In this document: piece by piece, positions 23,690 through 33,637 of the stretch
Position numbering within the stretch: the first letter of the stretch is position 1
Layout: each line of letters opens with the position of its first letter
Assembly (NCBI GenBank): GCA_027943245.1
Contig: JANDJZ010000188.1
Span: forward strand, 1-62,469
Origin: Acanthamoeba sp. SK_2022b
Taxonomy: Eukaryota; Discosea; Longamoebia; Acanthamoebidae
Direction: 5' to 3'
Length of the DNA: 62,469 bases
The notes under the pieces: model-generated
Databases searched by the model: none
What the model saw: the letters and a program-made list of their open reading frames with translations, nothing else
What the model was told of the DNA's origin: nothing
Made by a program: the position numbers and the translations under genes

Positions 23690-23900
23690 TCCTCACTCAC
23701 GAGGCATGCCTTTCGTTTTACCTTTGGCGCTTCTGCACCCAGCTTCTCCCCAACCAACAACCGTGAGCTCACAGTTTTTGTTTTGATAACCTAAATAGAA
23801 ACGAGGAAAACGATTATTGCTGCATATCTGAGATTTCAACCAACTGGAAGGGTCAAAGGCAGCAGCCCAGGTAGACCGAGCCACAGCTTCCTCATGAGCT
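23690..23900 (-). other. Short host-like coding-looking fragment inside the repeat block
   Basis: This patch has more CpG than its surroundings. Its minus-strand frame (STWAAAFDPSSWLKSQICS, then RFPRFYLGYQNKNCELTVV) looks protein-like. The family is not recognised. It may be an exon of the element's left gene or a captured host fragment. Confidence 0.25.
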
Positions 23901-24780
23901 TGACCAGCACCACTTTTCGAAATCTAGCTGGTGTTTAACATAAAATGTATCTTTTTCTCAATTATTGTTTTATTAGCAAATGGATTTTTGCATTGAACTG
24001 ATATACCACATAAAAAATTGGTCAGTCTCTAATTGTAATAGCCCAGTAATGGAGGTGATATAGAGGAGAATACATGCAAAATTTTGATTGTAAATATATG
24101 TGACCAAAAAGCACCATGGAGGAGGCTGTATAACACAAAAAATGAATGCAGCAGATGGTGCATAGTGTTGTGAAGTAAAGGAAATGGCATTGCATACACA
24201 TACACAATGCAATAAGGAAGAGGAGACAGTACCAAATGGGGGAATGACTCTATCCAAGCACAAGCACAAGTGGTAGCATCAGAATACAGCCTCCCCACTT
24301 CAGAAATTAGCCATTTTGTTTCAAAATACCATATGCAATCATGAAAGCAACACAACACACATATGGTTGACAAGGTCTGTGACTGGTGCCATAATTGTCC
24401 TCAACCATTGGTGTGATGCAACCTGTGACATGTGGATTTAATATCTTGTATTCTACTAGCTTTTTACAGAAGAGTGGAACATGCCTAGGCAGTGTCTGCT
24501 GCAGCATCACTGGTTCAAGATCAGTGGCATCTGCGCTGGGGTCTTTTTGGTGGTGTCTTCTGATATGGATTATATTGGGGAGTTTGTTATGGCTGGGGTA
24601 AATTTATTCCAATTAACATCATCATTGTCATAGAAAACCTGTAGATACACAGGATTAGGACCATGTATGTGTATGCAATTGGATGGCAACATCACAATAT
24701 GAGTAAAATCCTTTTAATTGAACGGAGGTTTAATAGGAAACCTGAAAATTAATAATATATAAGCTAAATTAGCTTTCCCA

Positions 24781-25946
24781 CTATCCAATCCCATGGGATT
24801 GTGAGAAATGTACACTTGACAAAGCAGATAAAAGATAGTGTGAGTGTTTTTTGTAGAACTTGTGAACCTTCTGGAAGGCTTCATCAAAGCCTTCATTACT
24901 GCCAACATTGGTGGGCCACAGCTCCAGTGGGATGAAGTGTGAGACTGGTACAGGCAATGCTTCACCTTGTGCTTCGAACTTCAAGTTATCTGGTTGATAT
25001 TGATGTATAAGGTTGGGCAACAGAAGGCAGTTGTCGTTGTAGGAAGGAGAGGGGGAGCTTCAGTACCAGGGAGGCAGTATGCAGCATGGCTGCGTGGGGT
25101 AACAGCATCTTTTGGCCTCATAGGGTTGTTGGTGACCTGTAAAGCACATGCTAATGAAGTAAGCAGAGTGTTGGCCTGCTGGTAGTCGTCAAAGCTTGAG
25201 ATAAAGAGCATAAGATGATCAAGGTCAAAGGAGTTTGGTAGGGAAAGCTGGCTCCTAGCACTGTCATCTTCTCCTGTGTCATCCCACTGGAGCAGCACCA
25301 ATACAAATGCAGTGCAGTCCAGGCGGAAGTAGGTGCCATCTCGGAGGTTGGCCAGTGACCTCTGGAAGCCTTTGTTGAAGTTGTCAATCCACCAAGCATG
25401 TGGGAGGGAGAGGAGTGACAAGAACACAGCAGCCCGGTACAAAGCTACTCAGCTTCTGAGTAGATGAGAAAAGGTCTGTGCAGAGAGACTCAGCTCCATG
25501 TCACTCAGATAGTTTTTGCCTCTGCATGAAAGGCCTCTGGAGTGCAGTAAGAGGCTGTGATGAAACAGTGGAGCAGTGTTCTTGTTGCTGCGGCTCTTAA
25601 GAGTATGTTGAACCCAGAAGCTCCTGGCGCGCCACAGGTTTAACACAAGAGAGATGGTGGTTGAGGGGCAAAGGCAGCAGCACCACTTTTGGGCGTGTAC
25701 TTCCCAGATCTGCTGGCACAGCTGTTTGGGCAGAAGTGCACCTTCCTGCAACCAACGGCATGCTTGTCCAAGCAATGATTTCCTTCCATTCAGGAAAAAC
25801 CATGTCTCAAACAGAGCACCACCAGGCAGACCTGAGGGATGAGGTGTTAGCATTAAGCAATAGAAAGGAATTTGGTAAAGGGAAGAACTTGAGCACACAA
25901 AGGGTAACCAGTTGTGTATTCTGGAATACACAAACCATGTTATCAA
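24781..25946 (-). CDS. Minus-strand ORF group of the mobile block (unknown; candidate transposase)
   Basis: Adjacent minus-strand open frames run from about 25946 to a stop at 24781. They include KNYLSDMELSLSAQTFSHLL, then HAWWIDNFNKGFQRSLANLR, DGTYFRLDCTAFVLVLLQWD, and finally HFIPLELWPTNVGSNEGF with FQKVHKFYKKHSHYLLSALS. The family is not recognised. The W-W-I-D-N-F-N-K context and the divergent placement next to the methyltransferase gene would suit a DDE-type transposase, but I cannot identify a catalytic triad. Only its upstream part (about 25470-25946) is retained in copy 2. Introns are likely because the frames are broken. Confidence 0.3.
25916..25929. repeat. GTATTCTGGAATAC palindrome between the two divergent ORFs
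   Basis: A perfect 14-bp unit (inverted arms GTATTC/GAATAC around a TG spacer) near the centre of the divergent region. The equivalent place in copy 2 (about 47790-47803) has a degenerate version. Confidence 0.8.
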
Positions 25947-26379
25947 GTTACTGTTTGCCCAAGATTACCTGTGGTAGCATTGCAGAGCACAGCACTGGTG
26001 CTTGCAAGCAACCCTGGTGAAGGCTCCTGAGAGTTGGAAAAGCAGTATGCAAGCAAGTCCAGATACCCTGCTACATTTGTGCACTCCAACAGGAACACAC
26101 ACCTTTACAAACACATCACAAAAGTTGATACATGGAGCACACACACAAAGTCCATTCAAGACAATCAGTTGACAGAGCTGTACAGTTGTACAAAAGAGTC
26201 AGGTCTAAAAAACGCATAGGTTATTGCAGCGTTTGGAGAGCAGAGCTGATGAAGCAATTTTAAGGTGGTTGCTGCGTTGGCAGTGCGCAGTTTATGGCAC
26301 AAGCAAAATTTCTGCTTGTCAGTTGGGTTTTGTCAAGTCGCGCCACCACAGCCATAACCACATCACCACCATCCCAATC

Positions 26380-29300
26380 ATGAGTAAGAAGAGCATTGTT
26401 TCAATGCTGCCATGGTACCTTGAGTACAAGGAGGACCACGACTATGCAAGGTAAGTATTGATTAGCAAAGTCAGCCAAGATGATTCAATAATTACAAAAT
26501 GCATAAAGTGGGGGGGGGGCATACATTTGTTGCTGATTCCATCCACTAATGATGGGGAGTGTATGCACTTGGTTTCAGGCAGGTTGGACACAACCCCAAC
26601 ACCAAGTATGTGAAGCTGATGCAGGCAAAATTGGCTGGTGATACAAAATCAATTGCATGCCTTGGCATACTCTTGGACTTTGAGACAACTGCGCCAAAGA
26701 AGGAGGAGAATGCAACAGTAACATCCATTGCTGGGAAAGACCACTTTGTGGACCTCTACAACAAGGTAATGTGGGACACACTACCAAAGGAGCTCAAGGG
26801 CAGCATCAAAGGGAAACCAAAAGTTCAAATATTTCATGGTAAGCAACTTTCTTAGGTTGTATGTTTGCATCATGTCCATGGGTGCAAGTTTTTGGGGTTC
26901 TCATGCTCAGTGCATGAAAAAAGGATGGCAGTAATTGTATTCCAGAATACAAGATGCGTGGCTGCAAATTGCAGCAATTCACTTTTGTATTCTGGAATAC
27001 ATGACATGTCAAGTTGTATTCTGGAATATGCTCTACACACGCCTCTTGCTGATGCTTTTCCCTCAATCCTACAGGCAGGCTTGACCATCTCTTGAAGATG
27101 AGCAAGGCCTCACAGCAGCTGACCACCATACCCCCTTCCCCAAGAGGTGAGAAACATTGCCCTGCCAAGAGTGGTGTGGAGGACAAAGAGGAGGAACTTG
27201 ACATCAGCACCAGGCAAGTCAAAAAGAGAAAGATGATGAAGGATAGCCAGAGAAAGCGCAAGGGTAAAGACAAGCTGCCAATCTCAGCTTCATCTCCTTC
27301 TGAATCACCCAGCCCTTCCTCAGAAAGCTTGAGTGAAGAGGACACCATGGAAGCAGCAGGGCTACATGAGGCACCTGAAGAAGAAATCAGTGAGGCTGAT
27401 GTGTCATCCCAGTTAACCCACCCTATGCTTACTCAGCCATTGACTCCTCCCAGCCGCCCTGCTGAAGCCAATAGCACAGAGCGCAACTGGCCCAGTTCAC
27501 AGAGCATGCTGGACTGCCACGTGTGGGAAGAGCTTGCCCAATGTCCTTTTGATAGTATTGGAAGAGGAGGAGGAGCACATCATCTCAGTGCCTGCTGAGG
27601 AGGCCACACCTAAGCGTTGCAGTAAGAGAGAACAGAATGGTACATAGACCTCAGCTTGCAAATTAAATTATGCTTACAGCAACCATTCCACAAAACAGAG
27701 GAGGTGGAAGCAGTGGCCAAGTGGAATACCCGCATGGCAGAGGAACACAAACTCTTCAAGGGTGTTGTGGCTGACCCACTGTGGTTCTGTTGTCTGGAGG
27801 GCAAGGCTGCAGTGATGCTTGTTCGTCCTGTAGACCTTGCAATGGTGTGGAGGATAGCTGACAACATTTGCACAAACCCTGTAGCCATAACTGAGCCATT
27901 CTTCATTGTTGTCATCTGCCCTGAAGGTACACACAAACACACCATCGCTTGTTATTCTGGAATACACTGCAGCTGTTCTCAATTCCAGAATACTAACCTC
28001 CACTGCAGATGTCAAGAATGCTGCTCTGGACCGCGCCCACAAGGAGAACGCTTGCCTCATCTTGCATGAGCTATGCAAGAAATATGCTGGATGGGTAGCA
28101 GGTGGCAACCATCACTGGGAGGCCTACGTTTATCTCAAGGCCAAGGGGGTCCCCAATCCACAGCAGCATCACGCCTGTTGCCTCACAACTGTCTACTGGT
28201 GGCCAGACTACTCTGACACTGACATGATGGAGGTAGCACTTGTTGCTGCTCGCCAAAACACTGATGGGTCACTCTGCTCTGTGATGACCTTCAAGGATAA
28301 GGTGCCCTTGCTCTCTTGCTGTTATGGCACAACACCAGCTCACACCTCAAGACAGCTGCAGATGGCCAGGGCACAGTACCTTTGGCAGCCGCTCAAGGCA
28401 ATGAGTCAGGTTGACCTGGGCAGTGGTGACTTTCAAGGTTGCCATCAGTGGACAACGTCTGGCAAGGAGCGCACTGCTGCTGCTCTTGGCGCAAACAAGC
28501 AGAGCCTAGACCCTCTCTTCCAGCTCATGCACAACTGGGCGGATGTCTGGCACATCATTGAGGCACTTGTCTGTGGAAACCCCCTTGCAGATGTCACTTG
28601 AGTGCCTGACCTACACCCTCTGACCTCCATCACTTTGTTCTGGGTGCTGCAAGGGCTTGATGCCAACACCAAGAAGACTCTGCTTCTTAACCTTTACAAG
28701 GGCAAGCTCACTCCAAAGCAGTTCCAGAGGGATGCCATGGCAACCAAGGCATGTGCCAAGATCATGGCTGGTGTGATGGACATCCTGCAGAAGGAGTCAT
28801 GGGACCAGGTCCAGCAACAGATTCTACCTGCCACCCTTGAGGGCTTCATCTTGCAGTGGACTGAGACCTTCCTCTTGCACTGGTTGGGCAAGTGGGACTA
28901 CCCTGTGGACTTCAAGTCCCACATCCTAGCTCTGGTGTCGCCACAGGTGGTTGGAGTGGAGGACACAATGCAGATGTGGCGCCATGACTTCCCCAACAAC
29001 ACCACCATCTGTGCTGCAAATATTGCTCTTGGCAAGTACTCTATTGGGGCCCCCTGTAAAAATTACTACCACTCACTTATATTCCAGAATACCATCAAGA
29101 GATGAGCTGGTACAATTGTATTCCAGAATACTATTGTGATGGTCAATTGTATTCTGGAATACATCTCCACACTCATTGTTGTTTAGTTGCTTACATACTC
29201 CCCTTTCCAACTACAGCTCTGGTGATTATCGACCTTCCCTATGGCCTCACACCCTCCAAGGGCATAACTGATGCCAACCACTGGGACTACAAGCCCTACC

Positions 29301-30172
29301 CAGTTGAGAGCTTTAACACGCTCATCAACACAATCAAGATTGCCAACAAGCAGGCCAACTTTGTTGCAGTCATCTTCTGCAAGCACAGCCTTGCTTCCAA
29401 GTACACCAAGGTCATAAAGAAACACCACACTGGCTGCTCTGTTAGCCTTGGCGTCATGACACTGACCAGCGCCTGGGGCGGTGCTTGCCAATGGCTCTAC
29501 AACAACTTCAAGACCTACCTCCTCCTCCACTTTGGATCTAGCAATGACATGGTGTTCTTGCCAAGCGCTCCTGATGACTTCCAACTTTCCTTCTCCTGCC
29601 CTGCTCCAAAGCTCTGGAAGTCCAATTCACATGAGCCTCTCAACTATGGCCAGAAACCACTTGAGGCACTCAAGCGCTTCATCAGGATCTTCAGCCACCC
29701 TGGCCAGTGGATTCTCAATGCGTTTGCCAGCACACACTCTGCTTCATTAGCTGCCATTCTTCTTGGCCACAATTCCATTGCCATCAAGAAGGACCAGAGA
29801 CAGTGGCGTTTTGCCCAGTCTCACCTGCCACTTCTCTATGAGAGCCATTGTCCTGCCTCTTCTTCTACCTCTTCCACCTCCGTCGTGCTGCCCCTCAGCC
29901 CCCCTTTGCTTGGAGAGGCTCTCCCTGCAGCTCCAGTCGACCTCCCCAAGCCTCACAACCTTCCTTCCAGCCAGGACCTGTTTGCTGCTGACATCAACCA
30001 CTGCCCTGTCTGCCTTCGCTCCACTGTTGAGGCTCCTGGCGAGGTAGTGGCCTGCTCTGCTCCTGGGTGTGAGTACTCTGTTCACCAGGAATGTGTGTGC
30101 TTGGGTGAGTCTGGATGGTCATACTGCTCTGAAAAGTGTGTGCACAACATGCAGATGCAGTCTCAGGTGTAA
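26380..30172 (+). CDS. N4/N6 DNA methyltransferase-like protein with a C-terminal PHD-like finger
   Basis: The plus-strand gene has about six exons. The C-terminal half carries a permuted N6_N4-type methyltransferase order. Motif IV is IIDLPYGLTPSKGI (DLPYG, as in phage-type enzymes), followed by FVAVIFCKHSLASKYTKVI. Motif X/I is NYGQKPLEALKRFIRIFSHP, then GQWILNAFASTHSASLAAIL and LGHNSIAIKKDQRQW, matching the P-x-E-L-L-x-R-x-I...D-x-F-x-G-S-G-T pattern with a degenerate motif I. A PHD-like zinc cluster follows: CPVCLRSTVEAPGEVVACSA, CEYSVHQECVCLGESGWSYC, SEKCVHN. The N-terminal half (LTPKQFQRDAMATKACAKIM and others) is unrecognised. An in-frame TGA at 28599-28601 and degenerate motif I mean activity is uncertain. 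Intron borders are approximate. Confidence 0.6.
26937..27029. repeat. Cluster of three GTATTC-N2-GAATAC palindromes in the first long intron
   Basis: Units at 26937-26950 (CA spacer), 26987-27000 (TG spacer) and 27016-27029 (TG spacer, last base changed) lie between the KVQIFHG exon and the KMSKASQQL exon. Confidence 0.85.
27952..27993. repeat. Pair of TATTC-N2-GAATAC palindromes in an intron
   Basis: Slightly degenerate units at 27952-27965 and 27980-27993 flank the middle of the intron before the DVKNAALDRAHKENA exon. Both are kept in copy 2 (48975-48988 and 49003-49016). Confidence 0.8.
29079..29162. repeat. Cluster of three GTATTC-N2-GAATAC palindromes before the methyltransferase exon
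   Basis: Units at 29079-29092, 29118-29131 and 29149-29162 lie in the intron just before the exon encoding DLPYG. Copy 2 lacks this stretch through a deletion. Confidence 0.85.
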
Positions 30173-30191
30173 GCTTTTTACAGACTATGCA

Positions 30192-30205
30192 GTATTCCAG
30201 AATAC
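30192..30205. repeat. GTATTCCAGAATAC palindrome downstream of the PHD-like exon
   Basis: A perfect unit about 20 bp after the PHD-like exon, kept at 50930-50943 in copy 2. It may lie in a final intron, since both copies have a CAG|GTGT donor-like site at the end of the exon. Confidence 0.8.
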
Positions 30206-30480
30206 ATGGCTCTCCTCTCTTTTCTCTAATAACAAGCTCTCTTATTGTCTGTACTGCCCCCTTTCTTACCATTTCCAACCTTTTGCACACTCAACTGCTG
30301 CCTCCCACTGCTAAACGACCTACGGTTTTTTTTGGTGCAGGGGCTGTGTATCCTTATAGGTCTCCCATGCCCCCTTTGTGCATGCACTGCACAAACGTGT
30401 ACACAGGTTTGTTCATATTTACGTTTATCGTGCTTACAACACAGTTGTATGGGCGTATGGATTTAAATCCACTTAGATAA

Positions 30481-30757
30481 ATGCCAAGAAGATCACACAC
30501 TTACACATGACCAGATTGCAGACAATGAAGCAGGTGCATGCACATGCATGACAATGCAGTGGAAGGAGCTACAGCATCACTTGTTCACATGCAGGCGCAA
30601 GATGAAAGCACATTGTTTTTTGTGAACAAGATAACTTGGTTGATAGCTGTAATGCAAGTAAGACAATGTACCAGGTTGAGTAAAGCCTTTTTTGCTGATG
30701 ACCAACACGCCACACAGACTCCAAATCCCCTGGAGAGCCTGGAGCTGTACTTCTCCT
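30481..30757. repeat. Segment inverted relative to copy 2
   Basis: This stretch is the reverse complement of about 51224-51505. For example, ACTTGGTTGATAGCTGTAAT here matches the reverse complement near 51337-51360. In both copies it directly follows the common word GATTTAAATCCACT. It carries one unit of the minisatellite theme. Confidence 0.8.
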
Positions 30758-30879
30758 CAGGCTGTGGACAGAGTTGACATGGGCAGAGGCTTGAGCTGGC
30801 TGCATGCTGCCCACCTTCTCACTCATTTTTATTCTGTCACAACTACTCTGCTACTTCCTCAATGCTCCCAGGGACTCGG

Positions 30880-33332
30880 CCATTTATTGGAGGATGCACT
30901 TGGCGGACTGGGCGTCCTTCTTCTGGGGGAGGGCTTGGCGGCCGACGCTGGACTCCAGAGAGAGAGACGACTGACCTGCTCTCTCTGTTGCCGCAATTGG
31001 GTAGGAGCTGAACGAGGTGAGCTGTGACGATTACCTGTGGCGCCGCTTCTGCGGTTCGCAGGTGGCCAGCGATGCCAGCAGCAGCTCATCAGAGGAGCGG
31101 TGTAAGTCGCAGTACATGAGCTGGCTGCAGCCACGACTCAAGCGCTTTGCAACGAACAGAGGTGCGTACAACTTGTCTCGATATCGAGATCGCTTCGGAT
31201 GCGCGGAAAATGGACTCTAAAGCCATCGGGACGACTTTGATTGTCTCTCTTGGTTTTCCTCAACAGGGAGAGGGCTCGCAGCTGGTGCTCCAAGAGCGCA
31301 AACGCCGTCGTCTGCAGACTACGACCACCTCATCAAGTTCAACATTATCGGTGACGCGCGTACGCTCCTCTTCTGAAGACAAGTGTGAACCACACGCTCC
31401 AAACACACTCGCTCACACATACGTTTTCCAGGCGTCGGCAAGTCGGCCATCCACTCCCGCTTCATTCGGAACAAGTTCAACAGCTCCTACACATTAGGCA
31501 CCATCGGAAGGGATTTCGGCGTTCGGTCGATCGTAATGGCCGGACAGCGTCTGGAGCTGCAAGGTTGGCGCCTCGCCGTATTGTTTATGCATCGATTTGC
31601 CACCTTAATCAGTTGTGTCTCACATCTCCCCGTTGCGGTGCGCTCAGTGTGGGACATGGCCGGGGCGGAGCGCTTCTACTGCATCTCGCGGTCCTAAAGA
31701 AGCTAATGGACCGCGCATCATCTCCACCACAGTGGGGACAAAGACCGATCTGGAGTCTCAGAGGCAGGTGTCCCCTGAGGAAGGGCAGGCGATGGCCGAC
31801 GAGCTGGGCGCCGTCCACTGGGCCGAGGTCAGCAGCCGCACCGGAGAAAATGGTATGACACAATCGCCAGGCTACGAACCACACCAATCAGAGAGACTTA
31901 CACTCTGCTCTTGGTCTTGCTCATCCACACAAGTGACCGAAACCTTCTACCGCTTGGCCGAGGTGGCGTTGTTGGGCGTGAACCCATTCTCCCGTACGTG
32001 CGGCGGATTCCACGCCCCTCGGGAGGAGCTCCTGGAGAAGCTCTCTCTCTCACACACACACACGTGTAGGAATAGCATTGCAGCGGCCTACCGAACACGC
32101 TTGGGCCACGGAGCACAAGTCGTGAGGCTCGAGCAGGACCATGACGTGGAGCAGAACGTCATAGGGCATGAACAAGATGGGACACGTGCGGAAGCTCCAG
32201 CTCTTGATCAACTCGGCCACCTCCACATGACCACCCTGCCTCGCCGCCTGCGCGCAAGTGTGAATAGATATCGACAACAGTGGGCAAGCTATCATCGTGG
32301 CAGCGGCTGGATGAAACAAATACAAACCTCTATGGCATCGCCCTGATTGCCAGACAGTCTCGTGTTGGCGCGGCTGGCCAGGAGAAGCGACGCCACGGCT
32401 GCGTGACCGTAGCGAGCGGCATAATGGAGAGGCGTCTCCCCGTGCTTGTCGGCTATGTTGATGTGCTCGCCCACGTGGTCTGGGTTCTTCTATCAGTGGC
32501 CGTCCGCATCGAGTCATTCCCTGGCCCCTCTCCGACGGCCATGCACTCACCTTGCAGCAACAACTGGACCACGGGCCAGTTGCCTCGGGCGCAGGCCAAG
32601 TGGAATGGTGTCACCCCCTGCCGGTCAGGCCTGCGTCGACGCAGCGAGCCGAGATCAGCCCAGGGGCTTTGCTTTTTCAAACTCTCCTCCCCCCCCCCAC
32701 ACAAGCCATTGGGCGAGCTGTACGCTACGGGACTGGCGCCCGCGGACATGAGCATCTGCCAGAGCCTGATGGAGGGCGAAGGCATGGCCCAGTCTTGGAT
32801 GGCATTGGCCCACCTCGCTCCTACACTCGCGGGCGGCTGCCTCGTGTGGTAAGGAGTGTTGTAGCAGCCAGTGGTGGATGGTGGGGGGGGGGAGGTGGCG
32901 TGTGGTACGGGAGGAAAGGGGCCCTTCTGAGTCTCGGCCAAGGCGTGCAGTTCGCTCCTCTTGCCCTTTTTCTTCTTGGGGCAGGTGCCGCGGTCGATGA
33001 GCAAGCGGGCCATGGACAGGTTGAGGCACTTGACCGCGGCGAGCAGAGGCCACAGGCCCATGCCATCAGTCGCGTTCACATCGCAGCCCTCTGTTTTATA
33101 GCAGTGCACGCGTGAGTATAAACAAGTGTGCCTAAGTGCAGCGAGTAGAAGGTAGTGCAAGGTAGAGGAAGAAATAGTTCACAAAAGAGAGAGAGAGAGA
33201 GGACATACGAATGATGAGTGCCTGCACGCGCGCTTCGTCGCCGTCGACAACGGCCGAGGTAAGAGCGCTTGCGCTCACGCTTGAGGCTGAGGCGTCCTCG
33301 ACTGTGTACTCTTGGGAGGGGAAGCCACTCAT
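30880..33332 (-). pseudogene. Rearranged copy of the ankyrin/F-box/Rab fusion gene
   Basis: The N-terminal part is on the minus strand from ATG 33332 (MSGFPSQEYTVEDASASSVS). Ankyrin repeats follow (ADKHGETPLHYAARYGHAAV in an exon at about 32400) and then an F-box (FMPYDVLLHVMVLLEPHDLC) at about 32150. The Rab part follows in the wrong orientation, on the plus strand at 30990-32040. The last 70 bp of the gene reappear on the minus strand at 30880-30956, so an inner segment has flipped. The Rab part is also damaged. The exon after switch II is missing, so the frame stops soon after WDMAGAERF. The catalytic Gln of DTAGQE is replaced by Ala. The gene cannot make the fusion protein seen at 51.8-54.6 kb. 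Confidence 0.8.
30957..32045 (+). other. Inverted inner segment of the rearranged fusion gene
   Basis: The segment holds the end of the F-box part (DDYLWRRFCGSQVASDASS) and the Rab exons in plus orientation, while sequence on both sides belongs to the minus-strand gene. Both borders lie in short GAGAGAGA/CTCTCTCT runs (about 30957-30964 and 32041-32048). This suggests inversion between inverted dinucleotide tracts. Confidence 0.7.
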
Positions 33333-33637
33333 GATGTCCGTGGTGCCTCACTCAACTCGTACCCTTCCTGCACTTTGTTGCTACCTTTGCTGTTGACAAG
33401 AAGACGCTACCTTGGCAGTTGACTCAGAAGACTCTTCCAAGAACCAACGGCGAGCAGGAAGGGCTCGATTTCTTCGGAGTCGACAAAATTGCTAAGGCCC
33501 GACATCAACAAGCACAGAGGGCGCATACCGTAACGACATGTTGTCTGTCCGGGCTATGTACATGGTGGCTCATCGCTCTGACCTCGTATTGGCGTTGCGC
33601 GTCGTCTCTCTTTCTCTCTGTGCGTGTGGAGGAGGGC
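33333..33637. other. Gap between the rearranged fusion gene and the histone gene
   Basis: This holds the former promoter of the fusion gene copy and the 3' UTR of the histone gene. No additional feature was recognised. Confidence 0.5.

Larger units (their letters stand above)
21660..30480. mobile_element. Large CpG-poor repeat block, copy 1 of a methyltransferase-PHD mobile family
   Basis: The block differs sharply from its flanks: it is CpG-poor, rich in TG/CA, has longer non-coding parts and is partly duplicated at 47.2-51.6 kb. From about 25470 to 30480 it matches copy 2 closely, apart from deletions in copy 2. Its core is a divergent gene pair: a minus-strand ORF group (24781-25946) and a plus-strand methyltransferase-PHD gene (26380-30172). 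Left of 24.7 kb are unassigned reading frames and a minisatellite. Terminal repeats or target-site duplications were not found by eye, so the element ends are uncertain. That it is a transposon is inference from duplication, composition and gene content. Confidence 0.6.

Noticed and set aside
21660..30480. Interpretation of the CpG-poor block as an inserted giant-virus segment
   Set aside because: No capsid, polymerase or other viral hallmark was seen, the genes appear to contain introns, and the block is duplicated with host DNA. A mobile element explains it better.
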